Shown here: piece after piece, positions 1 to 6,353 of the stretch
How the letters are laid out: each line of letters starts with the position of its first letter
Position numbering within the stretch: position 1 is the first letter of the stretch
Assembly: GCA_012515885.1 (NCBI GenBank)
Contig: JAAYXN010000198.1
Location: forward strand, 1 to 22,229
Source of the DNA: Rhodococcus sp. (in: high G+C Gram-positive bacteria)
Lineage (GTDB): Bacteria; Actinomycetota; Actinomycetes; Mycobacteriales; Mycobacteriaceae
Reading direction: 5' to 3'
Length of the DNA stretch: 22,229 nucleotides
Translations under genes and position numbers: made by a program
The notes under the pieces: model-generated
Told to the model about the DNA's origin: nothing
The model's database searches: none
Seen by the model: only the letters and a program-made list of their open reading frames with translations

Positions 1-306
1 CCCCAGCCGCGGGATTTCCAGGATCGATTCGGGTAGCAGGGCTCCGTAGGCGACCACCGGACAGCAGTCGGGTGCCAGCTCAGTGAGGCGGGCCACGAAT
101 TCTGGGTCCGAGGCGCTATGCGGGGTCAATACTTCAATGCCGTGTTCGTCAGCGAGTTGCGCCACCGGCGAGCGGGACACTTTGCGGCCGCGGCCGGAGG
201 CAGCGTCGGGGCGAGTAACCACGGCAATCACGTCATGGCGCGAACGCAAAAGCCGCTCCAGTGACGGAACCGCTGGCTCCGGTGTCCCTGCAAAAACAAT
301 GCGCAT
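1..306 (-). CDS. fmt: Methionyl-tRNA formyltransferase, N-terminal part (cut by window edge)
   Basis: The visible 102 residues are the start of the enzyme that formylates initiator Met-tRNA with 10-formyl-THF in the cytoplasm. It begins MRIVFAGTPEPAVPSL, the usual Fmt opening with the FAGTP motif, and continues with TRPDAASGRGRK, the PVAQLA segment and VVAYGALLPESILEIPRLG, which aligns with the family just before the catalytic Asn/His region. The catalytic residues and the C-terminal tRNA-binding domain lie beyond the left edge. The ATG at 304-306 is the family's normal start. The gene lies downstream of the lipase on the same strand, 207 bp away; a deformylase gene, often next to fmt, is not seen here. 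Confidence 0.96.
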   Translation of the reverse strand, partial: MRIVFAGTPEPAVPSLERLLRSRHDVIAVVTRPDAASGRGRKVSRSPVAQLADEHGIEVLTPHSASDPEFVARLTELAPDCCPVVAYGALLPESILEIPRLG

Positions 307-368
307 ATTAGTTACTCACCCACCGAAGTGGACGAGCACAACAGCTACTCACGTACACAGCTCCCTTT

Positions 369-407
369 TCTTAGGTCGACTTCTTAGACCGACTTCTTAA
401 GCCGACC
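369..407. repeat. 13-bp direct repeat, three tandem copies, upstream of fmt
   Basis: Three adjacent degenerate copies with a 13-bp period: TCTTAGGTCGACT, TCTTAGACCGACT and TCTTAAGCCGACC. They lie 63-101 bp upstream of the fmt start, in the 207-bp gap after the lipase. I see no gene in this gap and no convincing fmt promoter. The role is unknown; this could be replication slippage or a regulator-binding array. Confidence 0.75.
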
Positions 408-513
408 AAGTACCCGCCACACCGCGGCGCTCGGCGCGCGGTTGCCCACGTTTGTACTTATCAACGTTGCATGTAAGTGAGTAGTCTATCGGCCCGCAAA
501 ACGCGTTCCCGCA

Positions 514-1620
514 CTACGAGTTACTTTGCAGGACGATTTGCGGAATGCCAGCGCCGACCGGCACGACCTCACAGGGCACGCGCGGCACGGTGTCGGGATC
601 TAGCGCGCGCCGGACCAGGTCTTGAACATTAGGGTCGTAGACGGAACGGAAATGTCCGGACCCGTTGCGTGGACATTCGTCTTGCAGAACGAGGTTGGTG
701 GCACCGGCTCCGCGTAGAGCTATGTTAGTGAAAGGCTGGATCATTTCGTCGAATCGGCTCGCGATCGTCGTGTACCTGACCCCGGGAACCGTGTCACTTC
801 CCCCGTTGAGTTCGGCGAGAAATGCTGAGCCCTGCATCTGCTGAGCGACCGCCGTCGAGGTGACGCGTTCGACGAGGTCCACTCCTCCCGGTACCGCCTG
901 CACGATCGGCACGAGCCCGTACATGATTCCGCCGTAGCTCGGCGATGCGATCCCTACCCACGAGCTGACGTTGCGGGCCCCGCCGAGTTTGTTGATGTAG
1001 TAGCGCGTCACTGTTGCACCCTGCGAATAGCCGATCGCGTCGACGGTGCCCGCACCGGTGGCTGCAAGTACCTGGCTCACGAAAGTTCCGAATTGTGCAG
1101 CGCTGGTGCGGATATCCTGCGATCCGAAATTGTCACCGCCCATCCCTCCATAGTCGAGAGCGAACACACAGTAGCCGTCCGCAATGAGCAATGGGGCAAG
1201 CGCGGAAAAGTCGCGATAGGTGGTGGCGTTAGTGCCGTGTGCCAGAACCACAGGGCGTGGACGCTGAGTCGAAGGGACGCAGGAAAAGTTATTGACTCCC
1301 TCGGGAGCGGAACCGGGATGTTGGGCGTCGTAGATCGACGCCGCGATGCGATCACTTTGGGGTGGACCAGCAAGAGTTGGAACCCGCCACATGCTGGCCC
1401 CCGTGGCGTCAGACGACGATGTCGCCGGAGAGTTCCCAGCACTTCCTGACGGTAAATTTCCCTGCGTCGAATCCCCTGGCGTCAAATCCTCTAATGACGT
1501 GGTGGGCGGGTCCGGAAGTGCTTGGGCGAGGCCGGTACCGGCTATCCCCAGCCCGACTGCGAGTGCTGTGAACAGTGCAAGTGTTGCGGTGGGTGTGGCT
1601 ACCCTGGCGGTTCGTAGCAT
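514..1620 (-). CDS. Secreted lipase, class 2 (alpha/beta hydrolase)
   Basis: A 368-residue exported alpha/beta-hydrolase resembling the actinobacterial class-2 lipase (EstB-like) family, which hydrolyses acylglycerols or other esters outside the membrane. Residues 1-34 form a signal peptide: a short basic start, then a hydrophobic stretch (TLALFTALAVGLGIAGTG) ending near AQA. A Ser/Thr/Gly/Pro-rich linker follows to about residue 75. The catalytic domain shows the oxyanion-hole VVLAHGTN (residues 124-131), the nucleophile elbow GYSQG with Ser199, a probable acid Asp291 in ASRFDEM and His323 in GSGHFRS. Cys114, 151, 316 and 350 could form two disulfides. The ATG is preceded by GGGGAAG. It is 251 bp downstream of the PadR gene on the same strand, so regulation by PadR is possible but unproven. 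The substrate is unknown. Confidence 0.9.
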   Translation of the reverse strand: MLRTARVATPTATLALFTALAVGLGIAGTGLAQALPDPPTTSLEDLTPGDSTQGNLPSGSAGNSPATSSSDATGASMWRVPTLAGPPQSDRIAASIYDAQHPGSAPEGVNNFSCVPSTQRPRPVVLAHGTNATTYRDFSALAPLLIADGYCVFALDYGGMGGDNFGSQDIRTSAAQFGTFVSQVLAATGAGTVDAIGYSQGATVTRYYINKLGGARNVSSWVGIASPSYGGIMYGLVPIVQAVPGGVDLVERVTSTAVAQQMQGSAFLAELNGGSDTVPGVRYTTIASRFDEMIQPFTNIALRGAGATNLVLQDECPRNGSGHFRSVYDPNVQDLVRRALDPDTVPRVPCEVVPVGAGIPQIVLQSNS

Positions 1621-1640
1621 GGCGTCTTCCCCCAGATCGG

Positions 1641-1665
1641 GGCCTCAAGCAAACTGCTCAAGGCC
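1641..1665 (-). promoter_or_regulatory. Hairpin in the 5' leader of the lipase mRNA
   Basis: On the minus strand, arms GGCCUUGAGC and GCUUGAGGCC enclose a 5-nt loop. All ten pairs form in RNA, two of them as G-U wobbles; the plus-strand copy would have two mismatches. This points to an RNA structure read from the minus strand, 21 nt upstream of the lipase ATG. Whether it controls translation or stability is unknown. Confidence 0.5.
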
Positions 1666-1753
1666 ATAACCTGAGTGTGACCCTCAACACACATGCAATT
1701 TGATAAAGCCGGTCTCCTTCGGGCTACAGCTCCACCAAGATTCGAGTGCGAGA

Positions 1754-1790
1754 TGGTTACCCGAAGGTCTCAAAAACCTCCGGGTAACCA
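1754..1790 (-). terminator. Long hairpin between the PadR gene and the lipase; likely terminator or attenuator
   Basis: A perfect 10-bp inverted repeat (TGGTTACCCG / CGGGTAACCA) flanks an inner 5-bp stem. Read from the minus strand it makes a continuous 15-bp RNA stem with one G-U pair and a 7-nt loop; on the plus strand that position is an A-C mismatch. It lies about 80 nt after the PadR stop codon and 134 nt before the lipase start. No U-tract follows, so termination would be non-canonical. It could also be a protein operator. Confidence 0.55.
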
Positions 1791-1819
1791 CATTTCTCGC
1801 CAACTTTCGGACCTGGCTA

Positions 1820-1871
1820 TTTCGGTGAGTAACTACGTGGCCAGCTGATTTCTACTCGCCGAGCACCGAAA
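1820..1871 (-). terminator. Bulged inverted repeat immediately after the PadR stop codon
   Basis: TTTCGGTGAGTA at 1820-1831 pairs with TACTC (1853-1857) and CACCGAAA (1864-1871), leaving a one-sided bulge. It abuts the TAG stop of the PadR gene at 1872-1874. There is no T-run after it, so its role as a terminator is only suggested by position. Confidence 0.3.
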
Positions 1872-2648
1872 CTAACTGGCGTCAACGCCTTCTGCCGCTT
1901 CGCCACCAGCGCTCTTGTCTTCACCTTCGGTGTCCCTACCTTCAGCGGCAGCGTCCTCAGCAGGTACCTCTTCAGACAGCACGCGGTAGAGCGCGCGGCG
2001 CGCATCAGCCAGAACCTCGATTCCGCGGGCCTGCTGGCCTGGAGTGCCCACCGCAGCAACCTGGCTGGCGGCGCCCATCAGCGCACTGATCGCGCTGCGT
2101 AGGTCCACCGAGACGACACCGGCTGCACCGCGCACGTCATCCCACGGCACTCCGAGATCAGCCTTATTGGTCTCGACATACTGGGCGCCGTCCTCGGTGA
2201 GGCGCGCCGTCTTGCGGCCAGCAACCTTTTCGATAAGGACGAGGCCTTCGTCTTCGAGCTGAGCGAGTGCCGGATAGATCGAACCGGAACTGGGCTTCCA
2301 TACGCCCTCGCTGCGCTCGACGATCTGCTGGATGAGCTGATAGCCGTGCATGGGTTCTTCGGCAAGAAGAAGCAGGATCGCGGCGCGTACGTCGCCGCGT
2401 CGGCCTCGACCACCGCGGCCACGGCCCCGTCCGAATGCGGGTCCGTCTGGACCAAACCCAGCAAAGCCGGGACCGGCGAAACCTGGAGGGAAGCCGCTGG
2501 GTCCGCCGTCGTGTCGACTGTGGCGGCGTCCGCGCTGCGGGTGCCGACGTCGGCCACGGTGATCGTGACCGATGTGGCCTGCGTGCGGGAATCCGGGGTG
2601 TCCGTGAGTGTGGTTGTCCATGAAGTGTTCGTCGTGAAAATGCTCCAT
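1872..2648 (-). CDS. PadR-family transcriptional regulator with His-rich, Gly/Arg-rich N-terminus
   Basis: A 258-residue DNA-binding regulator. Residues 1-46 contain 13 histidines (for example MEHFHDEHFMDNHTHGH). A low-complexity Gly/Phe/Pro and then Arg/Gly segment follows to about residue 85 (FGRGRGRGGRGRRGD). The winged helix then shows the PadR signature: DVRAAILLLLAEEPMHGYQ, IIERSEG-like helix, WKPSSGSIYPALAQLEDEGL and RKTARLTEDG. The C-terminal third ends in an acidic tail. AGGAGG at 2656-2661 lies 7 nt from the ATG at 2648 and 4 nt from a second ATG at 2651; I chose 2648 on spacing. Upstream in-frame codons have no ribosome site. A palindrome on the promoter suggests autoregulation. 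PadR proteins commonly repress efflux or stress genes; this one's target and any metal or haem binding by the His stretch are not known. Confidence 0.9.
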   Translation of the reverse strand: MEHFHDEHFMDNHTHGHPGFPHAGHIGHDHRGRRRHPQRGRRHSRHDGGPSGFPPGFAGPGFAGFGPDGPAFGRGRGRGGRGRRGDVRAAILLLLAEEPMHGYQLIQQIVERSEGVWKPSSGSIYPALAQLEDEGLVLIEKVAGRKTARLTEDGAQYVETNKADLGVPWDDVRGAAGVVSVDLRSAISALMGAASQVAAVGTPGQQARGIEVLADARRALYRVLSEEVPAEDAAAEGRDTEGEDKSAGGEAAEGVDAS

Positions 2649-2675
2649 CATCAAGCCTCCTAACCTGTCGTTGTT

Positions 2676-2710
2676 GCATCGACGATATATCGGCAATGCG
2701 GCGCCGTCAA
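2676..2710 (-). promoter_or_regulatory. Promoter of the PadR gene with overlapping palindromic operator
   Basis: Minus-strand TTGACG (2705-2710) and TATCGT (2682-2687) are 17 bp apart, a plausible -35/-10 pair. The -10 sits inside a dyad with a perfect core CGATATATCG (2683-2692). Outer arms GCAT (2676-2679) and ATGC (2696-2699) share the same centre, so 10 of 12 positions are symmetric over 24 bp. An operator covering the -10 fits repression of the gene by its own product, which is inferred. Confidence 0.6.
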
Positions 2711-2747
2711 CGCTCCGATACAAACTGGGCGTGTTTTGTCTGCTCCG

Positions 2748-4781
2748 CTAGCCGATATGGAGCGGGTCTATCTGCACGCGCGGTGGATGCACGCCCTTGC
2801 GCGCACCACGCACCGCCTGCGCCTCGCGCAGTGCTCGCGCCAATGCCCGCCCATCACCGCGCGGAACACGAATCAACATGCGCTCAATATCGTCTGTGTT
2901 AACGCTCTCACCAGCAAAGGGAAGGCGCGCCCCCGGCGGCAGATCCACCGGGCCGAGCACCTCCGCACCGCTCGGCAACGCCGCCGCTTCCAGCAATTCC
3001 GAAATCGCTAGCGCCGTTCCATCCACCGCGGCCATGTGCACTGCGGGCGGGAAGCCCACCTCTGCGCGCTCATCGAGTTGAGACTGGGCGTGCGCGACGG
3101 GGTCCCAGCGAACCAGGGCCTGAACGGTCGGGATACCCGCGTCGGCGACGACGACCACCTCTCCCCCGTCAGCGAGTGGAATCACCAAAGTTGCTGCGCC
3201 CAGCCACCGCCGCATCGTTTCTTCCGCAGCCCGCAAGTCGGGGCGCCCCAACAGCGCCCAACCATCAAGGAGGAGCGCCGCCCCGTAACCACCCGCAACG
3301 AACGGCTCAGCGCCAACAGTGGCGACAACAAGCGACTTTCCTGGTGGAACCTCAGCGAGAACATCGTCGCCTCCAGAGGTACGCACCGGTACCCCAGCGA
3401 ACGCCCGACCAAGCTCTTCGGCGGTACGTCCGGCTCCAACAACGACGGCCCGCAATGCGCGCGATCCGCAACTGCCGCACCGATACGCAGCATCGACCAC
3501 CCCACACCACTTGCAGGCCGGACTGGCCGCTCCATCAGCACCGGGCGCCGACGGAAGAGCAAGCGGCCCATGGCAGTGACGGCACCGCGCTGGCGTCCGA
3601 CATTTTCCGCACGCGAGCGCGGGAACATAGCCGCGTCGCGGCACCTGAACGAGTACAGGTTTGTCTGCAGCCAATGCTTTTCGGGCAGCAGCAAATGCGA
3701 CGGCGGGAAGCCTCGCCGCGCGGGCACTGGGATCGCGGGCGAGTGCATGATCGCTGTCGGCAAGCGCGGTGATCTTGGGAGCGTGCGCTCGAACTTCGGC
3801 CCGCGGCGCACACAAATCGTGCGCCCAACCCGAGTCCACGAGAACCTGAGCTTCCGCCGTGCGTGCGTGCCCACCGATGACAACCGCGCAACCAGCGCCA
3901 TGTCCGCGTAAGACAGCAACTTCACGCGTGTGCGGGTAGGGGGCACGTGGCTGTGCGTGGCTCTCGTCGCCGTCATCCCACACCGCCACCACACCAATAT
4001 CGGGGGTGGGGGCGAACACGGCACTGCGTGTTCCCACAATGACCTTCGCAGTCCCCCGCAGCGCGGCCAGCCATCGGCGATACCGCACAGTCGGACCGAG
4101 CCCAGCAGACAAACCCACCACCGCGCTGGCGCCAACAAGATGCTCGCACGCGGCGAGAACACGATCGAGATCTTTCTGATCGGGGACGACCAGCACCGCG
4201 CTCCGGCCGGATTCAGCGACAATCGCGGCGATCTCAGCCAGGCGTGTCGGCCAGTCTTCTCCCGGTAGCGCCTGCCAGACGGCACGTGGTGCGCGGCCCT
4301 GCGCGAGCGCGGTCAAAAACGCATCACCGTGGACGTAGCGCTCCCATGCTGCCTGATTGATGTCGACGTCACTGACCGTCGCTGGTTCTGGTGGCGGCGC
4401 AGCTTCTTCACGCGCGTGGCGCGGCGGGACCCCGAGACGCAGGACGTCGGCTCGTGTGCCCGCGTAGCGCGCAGCGACAGCTTCGACGAGTGTCGCGATC
4501 TCGGGAGTCAGGACCTTCTCTGCCGATACCACTCGATCCAGCCAACCCAGCTTGCCGCCGTGGTCGCTGGTCTGGGTCCGCTCGGTGATGAACCCGTCGA
4601 CAAGACGCCCCGCGAAACGCACCCGAACGCGCACACCGGGCTGCGCGTCGTCGGAGAGTTCACTGGGCACGAGGTAGTCGAATTCGCGGTCCAAATGCGG
4701 CAAGGGCAGCAGCGGAAGGACCCGCGCCACTGGGCGGTCCTCCGCTGCTGCCCTCTCTGCCACTGAACTCCGCGTCGTCAA
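2748..4781 (-). CDS. priA: Primosomal protein N' (PriA), actinobacterial type lacking the ATPase motif
   Basis: A 677-residue homologue of the replication-restart protein PriA, which binds branched DNA and reloads the replisome. The N-terminal DNA-binding domain begins around ARVLPLLPLPHLDREFDYLVP (19-39). The eight zinc-binding cysteines are kept: C391, C394, C400, C403, C423, C426, C435 and C438. The Walker A loop expected near residue 175 is replaced by LPGEDWPTR, and the DEAH box by WDDGDESH (268-275), so ATP hydrolysis and helicase activity are unlikely; this matches what is known of actinobacterial PriA. The longest start is a TTG at 4781, 33 nt after metK, with a weak ribosome site. 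GTG at 4763 (preceded by GCGGAG) and GTG at 4730 (preceded by CGGAGG) are better-placed alternatives, so the start is uncertain. Probably co-transcribed with metK. Confidence 0.94.
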   Translation of the reverse strand: MTTRSSVAERAAAEDRPVARVLPLLPLPHLDREFDYLVPSELSDDAQPGVRVRVRFAGRLVDGFITERTQTSDHGGKLGWLDRVVSAEKVLTPEIATLVEAVAARYAGTRADVLRLGVPPRHAREEAAPPPEPATVSDVDINQAAWERYVHGDAFLTALAQGRAPRAVWQALPGEDWPTRLAEIAAIVAESGRSAVLVVPDQKDLDRVLAACEHLVGASAVVGLSAGLGPTVRYRRWLAALRGTAKVIVGTRSAVFAPTPDIGVVAVWDDGDESHAQPRAPYPHTREVAVLRGHGAGCAVVIGGHARTAEAQVLVDSGWAHDLCAPRAEVRAHAPKITALADSDHALARDPSARAARLPAVAFAAARKALAADKPVLVQVPRRGYVPALACGKCRTPARCRHCHGPLALPSAPGADGAASPACKWCGVVDAAYRCGSCGSRALRAVVVGAGRTAEELGRAFAGVPVRTSGGDDVLAEVPPGKSLVVATVGAEPFVAGGYGAALLLDGWALLGRPDLRAAEETMRRWLGAATLVIPLADGGEVVVVADAGIPTVQALVRWDPVAHAQSQLDERAEVGFPPAVHMAAVDGTALAISELLEAAALPSGAEVLGPVDLPPGARLPFAGESVNTDDIERMLIRVPRGDGRALARALREAQAVRGARKGVHPPRVQIDPLHIG

Positions 4782-4814
4782 GCGGGCTCTGCTCGGTGAG
4801 TGTGGCCTAGGCCG

Positions 4815-6029
4815 TTACAGCCCGGCTGCCGCGCGCAACTTCTCGGCGCGGTCGGTGTTTTCCCACGGCAGGTCGACGTCGGTGCAACCGAAGTGGCCGT
4901 ACGCAGCTGTCTGCGCGTAGATGGGGCGCAGCAGGTCGAGGTCGCGGATGATCGCGCCGGGACGCAGATCGAACACCTCGGTGATGGCCTGCTGGATTCG
5001 GGCCGGATCGATCTTTTCGGTGCCGAAGGTTTCCACGAACAGGCCAACGGGAGCGGCCTTGCCGATGGCGTAGGCGACCTGGACCTCGATGCGGTCGGCC
5101 AGTCCTGCAGCGACCGCGTTCTTCGCGACCCACCGCATTGCGTAGGCGGCGGAGCGGTCCACCTTTGACGGGTCTTTGCCGGAGAAGGCACCGCCACCGT
5201 GGCGAGCCATGCCGCCATAGGTGTCGACAATGATCTTGCGGCCCGTCAAACCCGCATCGCCCATGGGTCCGCCAAGGACGAACTTGCCGGTGGGGTTGAC
5301 CAGCAGACGCACGTCCGAGGTATTCAGCGACGGCATATCGAGCTCGGCGAGCACGCTGCCCAGGACCTTCTCGCGAAGATCAGGGGTGAGCAGGTTGTCC
5401 AAGTCGATGTCGGCGGCATGCTGAGTGGAGATCACGACGGTGTCGAGACGGACCGGCTTGTCGCCGTCGTACTCGATGGTGACCTGCGTCTTGCCGTCCG
5501 GGCGCAGGTACGGCAGAACGCCGCTCTTGCGAACCTCGGTCAGGCGGCGAGAAAGGCGGTGCGCCAACGCAATCGGAAGCGGCATCAGCTCAGGGGTGTC
5601 GGTGCACGCGTAACCGAACATCAGGCCCTGGTCGCCAGCACCCTGACGGTCAACCTCATCCTCGGTAAGGCCGCCGGTACGCGCTTCATGCGACGTGTCG
5701 ACGCCCTGAGCGATCTCTGGGGACTGCGCACCGATCGCGATGTTGACGCCACACGAGTTGCCGTCAAAGCCCTTGGCGGACGAGTCGTATCCGATCTCAA
5801 GGACCTTCTCGCGCACAATCTTCGGAATGTCGGCGTACGCGGTGGTGGTGACCTCACCAGCGACGTGAACCTGACCGGTAGTGACGAGCGTCTCCACGGC
5901 AACGCGGGCCCGCGGATCTTCCGCGATCAGCGCATCAAGGATGGAATCGCTGATGGCATCACAGATTTTGTCCGGGTGACCCTCGGTCACGGACTCGCTG
6001 GTGAATAGCCGACTACCGGTCTGGCTCAC
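4815..6029 (-). CDS. metK: S-adenosylmethionine synthetase
   Basis: A 404-residue enzyme that makes SAM from methionine and ATP in the cytosol. Hallmarks in order: the ATP-binding GHPDKICDAISD (17-28), GIGAQSPEIAQGV, GAGDQGLMFGYACTDTPELMP with the family's GAGDQG motif, and the phosphate-binding GGGAFSGKDPSKVDRSAAY. The length matches mycobacterial MetK. I chose the GTG at 6029 because AGAGGAAG lies four bases upstream and the protein then starts MSQTGSRLFTSESV. An in-frame ATG at 6086 adds 19 residues unlike the family and has no clear ribosome site. The gene lies 309 bp after coaBC with its own candidate promoter and a tandem-repeat leader, and is followed at 33 bp by priA. I found no recognisable SAM riboswitch upstream. 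Confidence 0.98.
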   Translation of the reverse strand: MSQTGSRLFTSESVTEGHPDKICDAISDSILDALIAEDPRARVAVETLVTTGQVHVAGEVTTTAYADIPKIVREKVLEIGYDSSAKGFDGNSCGVNIAIGAQSPEIAQGVDTSHEARTGGLTEDEVDRQGAGDQGLMFGYACTDTPELMPLPIALAHRLSRRLTEVRKSGVLPYLRPDGKTQVTIEYDGDKPVRLDTVVISTQHAADIDLDNLLTPDLREKVLGSVLAELDMPSLNTSDVRLLVNPTGKFVLGGPMGDAGLTGRKIIVDTYGGMARHGGGAFSGKDPSKVDRSAAYAMRWVAKNAVAAGLADRIEVQVAYAIGKAAPVGLFVETFGTEKIDPARIQQAITEVFDLRPGAIIRDLDLLRPIYAQTAAYGHFGCTDVDLPWENTDRAEKLRAAAGL

Positions 6030-6090
6030 AGAACTTCCTCTCGACGTCTTAAATCCCTGCACCGAAGCCGGGTTCCTCCCAGCCATGGTC

Positions 6091-6162
6091 TATCCCGATA
6101 AAGGGGTCTACCCCAATAAGGGATGTGTCCCCATCAAAGGGTGTGCCCCGCTAAGGGGCTGC
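6091..6162. repeat. 18-bp tandem repeat, four degenerate copies, in the metK leader region
   Basis: Four contiguous units with an exact 18-bp period: TATCCCGATAAAGGGGTC, TACCCCAATAAGGGATGT, GTCCCCATCAAAGGGTGT and GCCCCGCTAAGGGGCTGC. Each unit is a small hairpin, CCC(C) - A/T-rich loop - GGG(G). The array is 61-133 bp upstream of the metK GTG, downstream of the candidate promoter, so it would be transcribed into the metK leader. The rest of the 309-bp gap (6163-6338) shows a promoter candidate and a small duplication but no gene. Confidence 0.85.
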
Positions 6163-6185
6163 TTCCATTCGCGTCCCGCGCAGCG

Positions 6186-6215
6186 TCTCTAGCAGCGCAG
6201 AACCTGAACGGTCAA
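6186..6215 (-). promoter_or_regulatory. Candidate metK promoter
   Basis: On the minus strand TTGACC (6210-6215) is followed after 18 bp by TAGAGA (6186-6191). The -35 is good and the -10 is moderate. It would give a leader of roughly 150 nt that contains the four 18-bp repeat units. Confidence 0.4.
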
Positions 6216-6327
6216 GATTGTGCAATAGCTTAACCACTCCGGACCCGAATTGGGCTGAGCCGGTGCGAACCCTAGTCCTCTCAGCGGTGACGAGGAAGGG
6301 TTTTACGCACGCTCGCCCACATCAGTT

Positions 6328-6353
6328 ACTTCAGTGAGCTACTTCAGTGAGCC
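6328..6353. repeat. 13-bp tandem duplication across the coaBC stop codon
   Basis: ACTTCAGTGAGCT (6328-6340) and ACTTCAGTGAGCC (6341-6353) are adjacent and differ at the last base. The second copy encodes the final residues of CoaBC and the first lies just past its TAG stop. It looks like a slippage duplication without effect on the protein. Confidence 0.7.

Noticed and set aside
3036..3911. Plus-strand open frame of 291 codons opposite priA (and overlapping minus-strand frames)
   Set aside because: Shadow of the PriA frame; basic, low-complexity translation.
5199..6008. Plus-strand open frame of 269 codons opposite metK
   Set aside because: Fully antisense to MetK with its full set of motifs; no homology or ribosome site.
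6030..6086. metK start at the upstream ATG (6086)
   Set aside because: The added 19 residues are unlike MetK, and the GTG at 6029 has AGAGGAAG immediately upstream and gives the normal family N-terminus.
6085..6192. Plus-strand small open frame through the 18-bp repeats, with a hexapeptide repeat (VYPDKG, VYPNKG, CVPIKG, CAPLRG)
   Set aside because: Third-codon changes between units are mostly synonymous, which is tempting, but the ATG has no ribosome site and the frame is antisense to the metK leader. Hairpin conservation explains the pattern as well.
6270..6300. tRNA-like T-loop sequence (GGTTCGCACC) on the minus strand
   Set aside because: No acceptor, anticodon or D arms can be paired around it.
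6030..6338. SAM riboswitch ahead of metK
   Set aside because: I looked for SAM-I, SAM-II and SAM-IV type core sequences on the minus strand and saw none that I could place. A covariance-model search would be decisive.
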